Below, in pieces: positions 1-7,804 of a stretch of DNA of 35,070 nt. Origin of the DNA: Marivivens sp. (GTDB lineage Bacteria; Pseudomonadota; Alphaproteobacteria; Rhodobacterales; Rhodobacteraceae); NCBI GenBank assembly GCA_023254495.1, contig JALRLK010000057.1, forward strand, positions 1 to 35,070, read 5' to 3'. Below the pieces are notes generated by a model. The model was given only the letters and a program-made list of their open reading frames with translations, was not told the DNA's origin and did not search any database. The stretch's first letter is position 1. Every line of letters starts with the position of its first letter. The position numbers and the translations under genes were made by a program.

Positions 1-2
1 AG

Positions 3-56
3 CGCGCAGAGCGGCAGACGTTCAAGGCGGGTGACAAGGGAATGCTCCTCGGTTAA
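3..56 (+). CDS. C-terminal end of an unidentified gene (partial)
   Basis: One forward frame is open from the left edge to a TAA at 54-56 and would encode the last 17 residues of a protein ending in KGMLLG. It lies 14 bases before the tRNA. The fragment is too short to assign to a family, and chance openness cannot be excluded. Confidence 0.3.
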   Translation, partial: RAERQTFKAGDKGMLLG

Positions 57-70
57 GACAGGCTTCGGCT

Positions 71-147
71 GGTCCCGTGGCTCAACTGGATAGAGCAGTC
101 CCCTCCTAAGGGACAGGTTGCAGGTTCGAATCCCGCCGGGATCACCA
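71..147 (+). tRNA. tRNA-Arg (anticodon CCT)
   Basis: This 77-nt sequence folds as a complete tRNA. The acceptor stem GGTCCCG pairs with CGGGATC (one G-T pair), followed by discriminator A and an encoded CCA at 145-147. The anticodon stem GTCCC/GGGAC closes the 7-nt loop CTCCTAA, which places CCT in the anticodon positions, so it reads AGG arginine codons. The T loop carries GGTTCGAATCC. Such tRNA 3' ends are common integration sites, but no integrase or repeated 3' end is seen here. Confidence 0.97.
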
Positions 148-171
148 GCCGATTACAAAGGCTTAGTTCGG

Positions 172-363
172 TCACTCCATTTCGAGGGCGCGCGAGCACC
201 AATAGGAGATGATCGCATTGCGGCTCATGCCGCGCTTCTTGGCCATGTCATCGATCTTGGCCAGCAGATCGGCGTTAAAGCGGAGCGCGACGGGCACCTT
301 AGCCGAGTTTTCGGGAAGGGCTGGCTCTGCCGGAGCTTTCGCCTTCTTCTCTTTCTTCGCCAT
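172..363 (-). CDS. Small ribbon-helix-helix DNA-binding protein
   Basis: A 63-aa protein. Residues 1-28 are a Lys/Ala/Pro-rich arm. The rest matches a ribbon-helix-helix fold: a short beta strand (VPVALRFN), a first helix (LLAKIDDMAKKRG) and a second helix beginning MSRNAIISYW. The start at 363 is chosen because AGGTGG sits at ribosome-binding distance; a longer reading frame to 402 has no such support. RHH proteins usually act as dimers that bind palindromes and often repress their own gene; a matching palindrome lies at 381-398. No toxin partner is adjacent, so it is more likely a stand-alone CopG/Arc-like regulator than an antitoxin. Confidence 0.75.
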   Translation of the reverse strand: MAKKEKKAKAPAEPALPENSAKVPVALRFNADLLAKIDDMAKKRGMSRNAIISYWCSRALEME

Positions 364-380
364 TTTCCACCTCGAACCGT

Positions 381-398
381 TACTCTGGCGCGAGAGTA
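381..398. promoter_or_regulatory. Palindrome, candidate RHH operator
   Basis: TACTCT and AGAGTA form perfect 6-bp inverted arms around a 6-bp GGCGCG centre. It lies 18-35 bp upstream of the ribbon-helix-helix gene's start codon, where an autoregulatory operator would sit. That the protein binds it is inference. Confidence 0.4.
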
Positions 399-417
399 TC
401 ATGGTTTCAGAAGATGC

Positions 418-819
418 CTAGGGTTCCTGACGTTGCCAGCTCTGGCGGCCGTCGTCTGCTGTGAGGATGCGGTCTTGCGTGGCGGAGGGGGTATCTTCGG
501 CAATCAGAAGGTAGATCCAGGCCTCGGTGCCATCGGAAAGCGGCACTTCCTCGCGCTGGTAGCGGATGCCGTTCTGTTCGAGGCGATCAAGGGCGGCGAG
601 GCCTTCGGCATCCACATCGTAGATTTCGCCCGAAATGCGCGCACTGCCACCTTTGCGGACGGCGGGCGTTTGCTTGCCGGGGCTGGAGGAGGAGTTGAAC
701 TGTTCCATCCGGAAGGCGGCGGCATGCGTCTGCGCCGGGCCGCAAAACGCCGCGCCCTTGAGGAGCGCGACGTTGCGGGCACCCTGCATGAGGGTGCCAT
801 AGACGAAAACGCGGGTCAG
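418..819 (-). CDS. Gamma-glutamylcyclotransferase-family protein (AIG2-like)
   Basis: A protein of the GGCT/AIG2-like fold. The family's N-terminal substrate-binding signature, [10 protein letters not shown], is present, as is the acidic motif GEIYDV with the presumed catalytic Glu. A LDRLEQN...YQREEV stretch matches the usual end of the core. The signature is encoded upstream of the first ATG (789), so the true start must be further up. The only candidate is CTG at 819-817, which overlaps the dapA stop by 2 nt; this gives 133 aa. CTG starts are rare, so the exact start is uncertain. Coupling to dapA translation is likely. The substrate is unknown; members act on gamma-glutamyl amines or peptides. 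Confidence 0.75.
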   Translation of the reverse strand: MTRVFVYGTLMQGARNVALLKGAAFCGPAQTHAAAFRMEQFNSSSSPGKQTPAVRKGGSARISGEIYDVDAEGLAALDRLEQNGIRYQREEVPLSDGTEAWIYLLIAEDTPSATQDRILTADDGRQSWQRQEP

Positions 820-1688
820 TTGATCAGGCCAGCATGGCGCATCGCGGATTTGATGCGCTCTTTGGTGCCATCGGTCAGGCCGACGAGCGGCAGGCGGACT
901 TCATCGGAGATAAGGCCAAGGAGCGACATGCCGTATTTCGCACCTGCCACCCCCGGTTCGAGGAAGACGGCTTCATGCAGCGGCATCAGGCGATCTTGGT
1001 ACTCGAGCGCCTTCGCATAGTCGCCCTTGAGCGTGGCTTCCTGGAATTCGGCGCAGAGGCGCGGCGCGACGTTTGCCGTGACCGAGATGCAGCCGACGCC
1101 GCCATGGGCATTGAAGCCGAGCGCGGTAGCATCCTCGCCCGAGAGCTGGACGAAATCCTTACCGCAGGTGATGCGCTGCTTCGGCACGCGGCTGAGATCG
1201 CCGGTCGCGTCCTTCACGCCGACGATCATCGGAAGCTTGGCAAGCTCGCCCATCGTGGCGGGGGTCATATCCACGACCGAGCGGCCGGGGATGTTGTAGA
1301 TGATGATCGGCAGGCCGCATTTGGCCGCCTCTTGGTAATGGACGATCAGGCCGCGCTGGGTCGGCTTGTTGTAATAGGGCGTGACGACGAGCGCCGCATC
1401 GGCGCCGGCCTTCTTGGCGGCTTCGACGAGGCGGACGGTCTCAATGGTGTTGTTCGAACCGGCACCCGCGACAACGGGGACACGCCCTGCGGCGACGTTG
1501 ATCACCGTCTCGACGACCAGATCATGCTCTTCGTGGCTTAGCGTGGGGCTTTCGCCCGTGGTGCCGACCGGCACGAGGCCGTGGCTGCCTTGCTCGATAT
1601 GCCACTCGACAAGTTTCTTCAGCGTGTCGAGATCCAGCTTGCCGTTCTTGAACGGCGTGACGAGGGCGGGGAGAGACCCTTTGATCAT
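816..1688 (-). CDS. dapA: 4-hydroxy-tetrahydrodipicolinate synthase
   Basis: A 290-aa class I aldolase that condenses pyruvate with aspartate semialdehyde, the first committed step of the lysine/diaminopimelate pathway, in the cytoplasm. Visible are the pyruvate-binding VGTTGES (residues 41-47), the catalytic Tyr131 in [10 protein letters not shown] and the Schiff-base Lys159 in VGVKDATGD. The length is normal for the family. AAGGAAG precedes the ATG at 1688. It is transcribed away from the lytic transglycosylase gene and directly into the GGCT-family gene. Confidence 0.97.
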   Translation of the reverse strand: MIKGSLPALVTPFKNGKLDLDTLKKLVEWHIEQGSHGLVPVGTTGESPTLSHEEHDLVVETVINVAAGRVPVVAGAGSNNTIETVRLVEAAKKAGADAALVVTPYYNKPTQRGLIVHYQEAAKCGLPIIIYNIPGRSVVDMTPATMGELAKLPMIVGVKDATGDLSRVPKQRITCGKDFVQLSGEDATALGFNAHGGVGCISVTANVAPRLCAEFQEATLKGDYAKALEYQDRLMPLHEAVFLEPGVAGAKYGMSLLGLISDEVRLPLVGLTDGTKERIKSAMRHAGLIN

Positions 1689-1832
1689 GACGCGCTTCCT
1701 TTGTTTGCCGGGCAGACTCGCCCATTTCTGAAATCGCGCGGAACCTAGACGGGTTTCCGCCGATTGCCAAGATTCCCATTGCCACGGCCAACGGGGCCGC
1801 TACCCTTTGCAAAAACGAGCAGAAAGACAATC

Positions 1833-3881
1833 ATGGGCCTTCGTTGCCTTCTACTTTGTGCCGCCCTCTTGGGGGCAGGCGCACCCCAGCCGCTTGTGGC
1901 GCAATCACTGCCCGCAGCCTTCGAGGCCGCGGCGAAATCCGATTGGCCGACTGCGACATCGCAGCTGCCGCAGAGCGATGCGCTCACGCAGGATCTGCTG
2001 ATCTGGACGTGGCTACGGGCGGAGGGATCGACCGCGCCCTTCGCCGTCTACCGCGATTTTCTGGTCCGCCGTTCCGACTGGCCGGGCCTCGACAGGCTCA
2101 GGGCGCAGGGCGAGCGGGCGATCCCGACCGGCACGCCAGCCGCCGTGGTCATCGCCTTCTTCGCAGGTGCCAAGCCGCAGACCGGCGAAGGGGCGGTCAA
2201 GCTCATCAATGCCTTGTCTGCAAAGGGGGATAACGCCGGCGCCGAGGCGATGCTGCGTGACGTCTGGCGCTCCGTATCGTTGACCGAAGAGGGACAGGCG
2301 GCGCTCTTGGCTGCATATGGCCGAAGCCTTGGCCCCTTGCATTCCGAACGTGTTGACACAGCCCTTTGGGCGGGTCGGATCGGCGATGCCTCGGCGGTGA
2401 TCGATCTTGCCCCCGCGCGCGACAAAGCCGCCTTCGCGGCCCGTATTGCGATGCAGCGGGGGGCGGGCGATGCCGACCGGCTCTATTCTGCGCTGTCGGC
2501 CTCCGAACGGGAAGCACCGGGTGTTGCCCTTGCCCGCTTCACCCAGCTGACCGGACGTGGCGACTATACCAAGGCCGGTGCCTTCCTTCTCGCCCGCACC
2601 GGCTCTGCCGCATCGCTTGGCCAACCTGCCCGCTGGGCGGGCGGGCGCGGCATCGTGGCGCGGTGGCTGATGCGCGAGGGGGATTATGGCCGCGCCTATG
2701 ATCTGGCCCGCCAGCACCACCTCACCGCTACCGACGGCGAGACCTTCGCCGATCTGGAGTGGCTCGCGGGCTATATCGCCCTACGGTTCCTTGCCGACCC
2801 CGCCAGCGCGATCACCCATTTCGACGCCATGGCGCGCGCGGTCAGCGGCCCGATTTCGATGTCGCGGGCGGGATACTGGCTCGGCCGCGCCCATGAGCGA
2901 CGGGGCGATCAGGTCGCGGCCTCCGCCGCCTATGCGGGCGCTGCTCAGTTCCAGACCGCTTTCTACGGCCTCCTCGCGGCCGAGCGGCTGGGCCTGTCCC
3001 TTGATCCCGCACTGGCCGGCAGAGAGGTTTTCCCAGACTGGCGGCAAGCCGCTTTCGTCGGTTCAGAAAGGACCCGCGCGGCTCTGACCCTTCTCAGCGC
3101 CGGCCAGCGCAGTGGCGCGGTTCAGTTCTTCCTGCAACTCGCCCGCAGCCTTGATCGGACCGAGCTTGGCCAGCTTGACCAGATCCTTGCGGCAATGAAC
3201 GAGCCCTTCTTCCGTGTCCTCGTTGCCAAAACGGCGCTTGACCGCGGCATCCTGATCCCTGCCGCCTATTTCCCGATCCATCCGCTAGCCGAGATGGACC
3301 TGTCGGTGGAGCGCGAGCTGGCCCTCGCCATCGCCCGGCGCGAGTCGGAATTCAACGCGACCGTGGCGAGCCCGGTAGGGGCGCTTGGCCTCATGCAAGT
3401 GATGCCCGGAACCGCCGAGATGGTCTCGAAAGACCTCGGTCTCAGCTACGACAAATGGCGGCTGGTGAACGATTGGGAATACAACGTAACCTTGGGCAGC
3501 CAGTATCTTGCCGACCTTGAAGAACGCTTCGGCCCTTCGCCGGTGATGATCGCCGCGGGTTATAATGCTGGCCCGCGACGTCCTCAGGAGTGGATGGACG
3601 CGCGCGGCGATCCGCGGCAGGGGCAGATCGACGTGGTCGACTGGATCGAGATGATCCCCTTCAAGGAAACGCGCAACTACGTCCAGCGTGTGACCGAAGC
3701 CATCCCGATCTATCGCGCCCGCCTGTCTGGTCAAACCGGCACGATCCGCTTCGCAGAGCTGTTGATCGGAGAAAAGCCGCTGATCCGGCCTCGTGCGCGG
3801 CCCGCGCCACCCATGACCCCTTCGGAGCCTTCTTCGCCAACAGCTCTGGGCACAAGCCCCCGTCCGCTGGCGCGCCCCTGA
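1833..3881 (+). CDS. slt: Soluble lytic murein transglycosylase (Slt70-like)
   Basis: A 682-aa periplasmic peptidoglycan-cleaving enzyme that would produce 1,6-anhydromuropeptides during wall turnover. The chosen start at 1833 gives a signal peptide (residues 1-24, cleavage near VAQ/SLP). An upstream in-frame start at 1764 would bury it. Residues about 25-480 are the alpha-helical superhelical region expected of Slt70. The GH23 domain begins near 495, with catalytic Glu504 in ARRESEFN, then GALGLMQVMPGTA and the YNAGP motif. The tail is Pro/Ser-rich. Its stop abuts the stop of the convergent transporter gene with no gap. Confidence 0.92.
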   Translation: MGLRCLLLCAALLGAGAPQPLVAQSLPAAFEAAAKSDWPTATSQLPQSDALTQDLLIWTWLRAEGSTAPFAVYRDFLVRRSDWPGLDRLRAQGERAIPTGTPAAVVIAFFAGAKPQTGEGAVKLINALSAKGDNAGAEAMLRDVWRSVSLTEEGQAALLAAYGRSLGPLHSERVDTALWAGRIGDASAVIDLAPARDKAAFAARIAMQRGAGDADRLYSALSASEREAPGVALARFTQLTGRGDYTKAGAFLLARTGSAASLGQPARWAGGRGIVARWLMREGDYGRAYDLARQHHLTATDGETFADLEWLAGYIALRFLADPASAITHFDAMARAVSGPISMSRAGYWLGRAHERRGDQVAASAAYAGAAQFQTAFYGLLAAERLGLSLDPALAGREVFPDWRQAAFVGSERTRAALTLLSAGQRSGAVQFFLQLARSLDRTELGQLDQILAAMNEPFFRVLVAKTALDRGILIPAAYFPIHPLAEMDLSVERELALAIARRESEFNATVASPVGALGLMQVMPGTAEMVSKDLGLSYDKWRLVNDWEYNVTLGSQYLADLEERFGPSPVMIAAGYNAGPRRPQEWMDARGDPRQGQIDVVDWIEMIPFKETRNYVQRVTEAIPIYRARLSGQTGTIRFAELLIGEKPLIRPRARPAPPMTPSEPSSPTALGTSPRPLARP

Positions 3882-4748
3882 TCAGGCGCGCTTGCGGCGT
3901 TCGCGCCAGAGGGTGAAGAGGCCTGCGCTGACGACGATCGCGGCGCCGATCGCCACGTTGAGGCGCAGGGTTTCGCTGAAAACGAAGATGCCAAGCGCCG
4001 AGGCCCAGACAAGCTGGAGATAGGCGAAGGGCTGCACCGCGCTCGCTTCGGCCACCTCATAGCACTTGATCAGCAGGAAGTGGGCGGTCGCGCCGGTGAC
4101 GCACAAAAGCGCCATCCACATCCAGTCGTAGGCGGTCATCGGCTCCCAGTGGAACACGCCAACGGCGGTCATTACCACGGCGCCGGAAACGCCGGTCCAG
4201 AAAAACGAGGTCGCGGCGCTGTCCTTGCGGGCGGCGTAGCGGGTCAAAAGGCCGTAGAGCGCAAACATCAGTGCCGACATCATCGGGATGATGGCCACGG
4301 GCGAGAAAACGGCGACCCCCGGCTCGAGGATGACCAGAACGCCGATGAACCCCACCCCGATCGCGGCCCAGCGGCGCCAGCCGACGCTCTCGCCCAACAC
4401 AGGCCCCGACAGGGCGGCCACCAAAAGCGGATAGGCCGCAAAGATCGCATGGCTCTCGACCAGTCCGAGCTTCACAAAGGCCACGACCATGACGCAGATC
4501 TCGGCGGCCAGAAGCACGCCGCGGAAGATTTGCAGAAGGGGTTGCGTCGTCGCGGCGGCGGCACGGATCGAGCCTTTGCTCCGCCGCGCCATCACCATCA
4601 CGAAGGCGGCGAAGAACCAGTAGCGGATCATCACCACCATGAAGACGTTGTAATGGCTGGCGAGGTAACGGCTGATCCCGTCCTGCATCGCAAAGACAAA
4701 GGTCGTGGCGATCATCAGCCAGATGCCGAGGCGGGTATTCGACTGCAT
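3882..4748 (-). CDS. EamA/DMT-superfamily transporter
   Basis: A 288-aa, very hydrophobic protein with about ten predicted transmembrane segments arranged as two five-helix halves, as in the drug/metabolite transporter superfamily. It begins LGIWLMIATTFVFAMQDGIS and has the characteristic EamA end-of-repeat elements (GESVGWRRW, FSETLRLNV). The substrate cannot be read from sequence. Its ATG shares one base with the mnmD stop (TGATG), so the two genes are translationally coupled, although a functional link is not implied. Confidence 0.88.
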   Translation of the reverse strand: MQSNTRLGIWLMIATTFVFAMQDGISRYLASHYNVFMVVMIRYWFFAAFVMVMARRSKGSIRAAAATTQPLLQIFRGVLLAAEICVMVVAFVKLGLVESHAIFAAYPLLVAALSGPVLGESVGWRRWAAIGVGFIGVLVILEPGVAVFSPVAIIPMMSALMFALYGLLTRYAARKDSAATSFFWTGVSGAVVMTAVGVFHWEPMTAYDWMWMALLCVTGATAHFLLIKCYEVAEASAVQPFAYLQLVWASALGIFVFSETLRLNVAIGAAIVVSAGLFTLWRERRKRA

Positions 4749-5419
4749 CAGGCTTTCCTTGCGCGGGTCATGTGTCTCTTGCGGCCATAGCCCGCGACGC
4801 GCGTCACGTCAAAGCCCGCGGCGGCCAGCGCACGGCGCACGTGGCCCGCGGCCGTATATGTCGCAGCGGTGCCGCCCGGTTTGGTGTGGCGGCCGACCTC
4901 GGCCAAAAGGGCTTCGCCCCAAAGCTCGGGGTTCTTGGCGGGCGAGAAGCCATCGAGGAACCATGCGTCGGTGGTGAGTGTCTGGGCGGGAAGGGTCTGG
5001 CGGGCGTCACCGATGATGATCGTCAGGGTCGCATCCCCAAAGTCATAGGGGCCGGCGCCGGAGGCAAGGGCGCGGGTCAGTGCGCCGCGCAAGTCCCCAA
5101 GCTCGGGGAAAGCCGCCAGCGCCCGCTCGCGGTCGGCAGCGGCCATGGGGAAGGCCTCGAAGGTGGTGAAATGGAACCGGCCCTTGACGCCGCTGTGCCG
5201 CCAAGCGGCCAGCGCTACAAGGAAGTTCAGTCCGGTGCCAAAGCCCAGTTCGGCGATCTGGAACCCGTCGGCGAACCGCTCCGGCAAGTCATTCCCCGCC
5301 AGAAATACATGGCGCGTTTCCTCAAGCCCGTTGTCGAGCGAGAAATAGGGATCGTCGAAGCGGCGCGAGACGGGGATTTTTTCGTCGCGCCAATCGAGGT
5401 CGGGCTGCTGGTCGTTCAT
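4748..5419 (-). CDS. mnmD: tRNA 5-methylaminomethyl-2-thiouridine methyltransferase (MnmD, the MnmC1-type half)
   Basis: A 223-aa SAM-dependent methyltransferase of the DUF752/Methyltransf_30 family. It would add the final methyl group to nm5(s2)U34 of tRNA. Visible are the N-terminal ISRRFDDPYFS-like substrate segment (here VSRRFDDPYFS), the SAM-binding ELGFGTGLNFL and the family motif FLDGFSPAKNPELW. The start at 5419 gives the family N-terminus; a longer frame to 5473 would run into the divergent gene. In E. coli this domain is the N-terminal half of bifunctional MnmC; here it is a separate gene divergent from the FAD half, with starts 47 bp apart. Confidence 0.93.
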   Translation of the reverse strand: MNDQQPDLDWRDEKIPVSRRFDDPYFSLDNGLEETRHVFLAGNDLPERFADGFQIAELGFGTGLNFLVALAAWRHSGVKGRFHFTTFEAFPMAAADRERALAAFPELGDLRGALTRALASGAGPYDFGDATLTIIIGDARQTLPAQTLTTDAWFLDGFSPAKNPELWGEALLAEVGRHTKPGGTAATYTAAGHVRRALAAAGFDVTRVAGYGRKRHMTRARKA

Positions 5420-5466
5420 CGCCGGATGCCTTAGGGTCGGCGCGACTTTGGAGGCGCGGCGCGGCA

Positions 5467-6507
5467 ATGACAACGGCAGATGTGACGATCTATGGCGCGG
5501 GGGTCTTTGGCCTGTCGGTCGGCTGGGCCTGCCTCCAGCGCGGAGCCAAGGTTCGGGTGATTGATCCGGCTGGCGTGGCCTCGGGATCGTCCGGCGGCCT
5601 TGTGGGCGCCCTCGCGCCCCACGTTCCCGAGCTTTGGAACGACAAGAAAGAATTTCAGTTTCATAGCCTCGTCATGGCGGAAGCCTTCTGGCGTGGCGTC
5701 GAAACGGTCGCGGGCGTCGGCACCGGCTATGCCCGTTCAGGCCGGCTCCAGCCGTTGGCCGACGAGGCGGCGCTCGATTTCGCCAAGACCCGCGCGATCA
5801 ATGCGGTCAATCTCTGGCGCGGGCAGGCCGAATGGCACATCGTCGAAGCCGCCGACCATGCCCCTTGGGCGCCGATCTCGCCCACAGGTTTCCTCGTCTG
5901 GGACACGCTCTCGGCCAGCATCCATCCCCGCCGCGCGACGGTCGCGCTGGCCCGTGCGATCGAAAAGAGCGGCGGCGAGATCGTGGCCGAGGGGCGAGAG
6001 GAGGGCAAAGTGCTCCACGCAATCGGCTGGCGCGGGCTGATGGAATTGTCCGAACGGCTTGGGAAGGTGATGGGCAACGGCGTCAAAGGGCAGGCAGCCC
6101 TTCTGGCCCTCGACGTGCGCGGCAAGCCGCAGCTTTTCGGCGATGGCATCCACCTTGTCCCGCATCAGGACGGAACGCTCGGCGTCGGCTCGACCTCCGA
6201 GCGTTTCTTCGACGACCCGACCGAGATCGACCAGCAACTCGACGACCTTCTCCTCCGCGCCGAGGCCGCCTTTCCCTTCCTCGAAGGCGTGTGCGTGCTC
6301 GAGCGCTGGGCCGGTGTCCGCCCCCGCGCCATGACCCGCTCGCCCATGCTCGGGGCGCATCCGCTACACGAGGGGCAATTCATCGCCAACGGCGGCTTTA
6401 AGATCGGCTTTGGCATGGCGCCCAAGGTGGGCGAGGTGATGGCCGACCTGCTCCTCGACGGGCGCGACGCGATCCCCGAGGGCTTCCGCCCCGAGGCAAG
6501 CCTTTAG
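5467..6507 (+). CDS. FAD-dependent oxidoreductase, MnmC2-type half
   Basis: A 346-aa DAO-family flavoprotein. The N-terminal dinucleotide-binding motif is IYGAGVFGLSVGWA (residues 8-21), followed by the FAD-contacting GSSGGLVGALAPH, close to the SGNxAGxxxP-type motif of MnmC. The C-terminal half carries RWAGVRPRAMTRSPMLG and a GFKIGFGMAP motif typical of DAO oxidases. By its divergent pairing with mnmD I infer that it removes the carboxymethyl group from cmnm5(s2)U34 of tRNA, as the C-terminal half of E. coli MnmC does. A glycine/D-amino-acid oxidase is the alternative. Its 3' end overlaps the convergent hydratase gene by 4 nt. Confidence 0.8.
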   Translation: MTTADVTIYGAGVFGLSVGWACLQRGAKVRVIDPAGVASGSSGGLVGALAPHVPELWNDKKEFQFHSLVMAEAFWRGVETVAGVGTGYARSGRLQPLADEAALDFAKTRAINAVNLWRGQAEWHIVEAADHAPWAPISPTGFLVWDTLSASIHPRRATVALARAIEKSGGEIVAEGREEGKVLHAIGWRGLMELSERLGKVMGNGVKGQAALLALDVRGKPQLFGDGIHLVPHQDGTLGVGSTSERFFDDPTEIDQQLDDLLLRAEAAFPFLEGVCVLERWAGVRPRAMTRSPMLGAHPLHEGQFIANGGFKIGFGMAPKVGEVMADLLLDGRDAIPEGFRPEASL

Positions 6508-7307
6508 GCCGCCGCCGCCTCCATACACTGCCGCCCGTCTGGCCCGCGCACCCAAAGCCGCCCCGCCTTCCAGCAAAACGCGGCCTCCTCGCCATCGAAA
6601 AGCGGCGCGGTGGCGCGATAGCTGAACTCTTTCAGCGGCCGCCCCAGCGCCTCTTCCGCCAGAAGCATCAGCATCTGCGCCAGAAGGGGCCCATGCACCA
6701 CGAGGCCGGGATAGCCCTCGACCGCTTGGGCATAGGGTTTGTCATAATGGATGCGATGGCCGTTGAAGGTGAGCGCCGAATAACGAAAGAGCGCGGTGGC
6801 ATCGAAGCTGCGAACGAACGAGCGCTCCTCATCAGTCGCGGCGATCGGCGGCACAGGCTTCACGGCATCCGGCGCAGGATCCTGCCGATAGACGATGTCC
6901 TGCCATTCGGTCAACACGAGCCCACCCCGCTGCAGGATATCATGCCGGATCCGCACGAAGGCGAGGGGGCCGGTCTTGCCGTCCTTGCGGGTCACGCTTT
7001 CGATAGCCGACCGTCGCTCGGCCTTCACGCCCGCCAGAAGGGCGCTGTGAAAGGTAAGCTTCCCCGCCGCCCACATCCGCCGCGGCAGGCCCATGTCGGG
7101 GATGAACCCGCCGGTCTTGGGATGCCCGTCGCGGCCAAGCTCCTGCGGCGGGCGCGGATCCCAGAAATAGAGCTGGTGGAAAAAGGGCGGCAGCGGATCG
7201 CCGCTTTGGATCGCGGGATCGGCGCCCAACGTCGCCTCCATTGCCCGCGCGCGGGCGGGGTCGAGCGGATCGGTGACGGATTGCGTCTGGTCGGGTTTGT
7301 CCTGCAT
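6504..7307 (-). CDS. MaoC-like acyl-CoA hydratase (mesaconyl-C4-CoA hydratase family)
   Basis: A 267-aa double-hotdog hydratase. Residues about 40-130 form a FAS1-like N-terminal hotdog (FFHQLYFWDPRPP, GFIPDMGLPRRMWAAG). The C-terminal hotdog has the hydratase signature LFRYSALTFNGHRIHYD with the catalytic Asp/His pair, then EGYPGLVVHGPL. The family includes mesaconyl-C4-CoA hydratase and other 3-methylfumaryl/HTD2-like hydratases. The ATG at 7307 is preferred over a TTG two codons upstream. No other acyl-CoA pathway gene is adjacent, so the exact substrate is open. Confidence 0.8.
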   Translation of the reverse strand: MQDKPDQTQSVTDPLDPARARAMEATLGADPAIQSGDPLPPFFHQLYFWDPRPPQELGRDGHPKTGGFIPDMGLPRRMWAAGKLTFHSALLAGVKAERRSAIESVTRKDGKTGPLAFVRIRHDILQRGGLVLTEWQDIVYRQDPAPDAVKPVPPIAATDEERSFVRSFDATALFRYSALTFNGHRIHYDKPYAQAVEGYPGLVVHGPLLAQMLMLLAEEALGRPLKEFSYRATAPLFDGEEAAFCWKAGRLWVRGPDGRQCMEAAAA

Positions 7308-7341
7308 GGTCAAGGCCTAGCGCGAAGCGGAAAGGATGAAA

Positions 7342-7737
7342 ATGCCCTCAGTGGTGGCTCTCGACCATCTGGTGCTGACCGTGGCGGATATCGACGCCAG
7401 TATCGCCTTCTATGAAAAGGGCCTCGGAATGTCCGCCGAGCGCTTCGCGGCGACCGACGGGACGATGCGCACCGCGCTGAAATTCGGACGACAGAAGATC
7501 AACCTGCATCAGGCAGGCGCCGAGTTTGCGCCCCATGCCGATAAGCCAACACGCGGCTCGGCCGACCTGTGTTTCCTCTCAGCCGAGCCGCTTGCCGACT
7601 GGCAGACCCATCTGGAAAACCTCGGGATCGCCATCGAGGAAGGGCCTGTCCGGCGCACTGGCGCAACCGGCCCCATTTTGTCGCTCTACCTCCGCGATCC
7701 CGATGGGAACCTGATCGAAATATCCAACCCGCTCTAG
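7342..7737 (+). CDS. VOC-family protein (glyoxalase/dioxygenase fold)
   Basis: A 131-aa single-domain vicinal-oxygen-chelate protein with two beta-alpha-beta-beta-beta modules. The first opens ALDHLVLTVADIDASIAFYEKGLGM with the metal-ligand-type His. The second ends SLYLRDPDGNLIEISNP with the canonical Glu ligand. The spacing of GGAAAGGA to the ATG at 7342 is better than to the ATG at 7336, which the Shine-Dalgarno sequence would overlap. It resembles the GLOD5-like glyoxalase-domain group; the substrate is unknown. It diverges from the hydratase gene with only a short shared spacer. Confidence 0.85.
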   Translation: MPSVVALDHLVLTVADIDASIAFYEKGLGMSAERFAATDGTMRTALKFGRQKINLHQAGAEFAPHADKPTRGSADLCFLSAEPLADWQTHLENLGIAIEEGPVRRTGATGPILSLYLRDPDGNLIEISNPL

Positions 7738-7804
7738 CCCACAGCCCGTTGCACTTCCCAAGGCGCTGGCACATGGTGGGCCCGCGTCGAGGGGAGGATA
7801 TTCC

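Noticed and set aside
71-172. Integrated element next to tRNA-Arg.
   Set aside because: No integrase, no repeat of the tRNA 3' end, and neighbouring genes are housekeeping.
118-1020. A long forward frame starting inside the tRNA gene.
   Set aside because: It overlaps the tRNA, the RHH gene, the cyclotransferase gene and dapA, all better supported.
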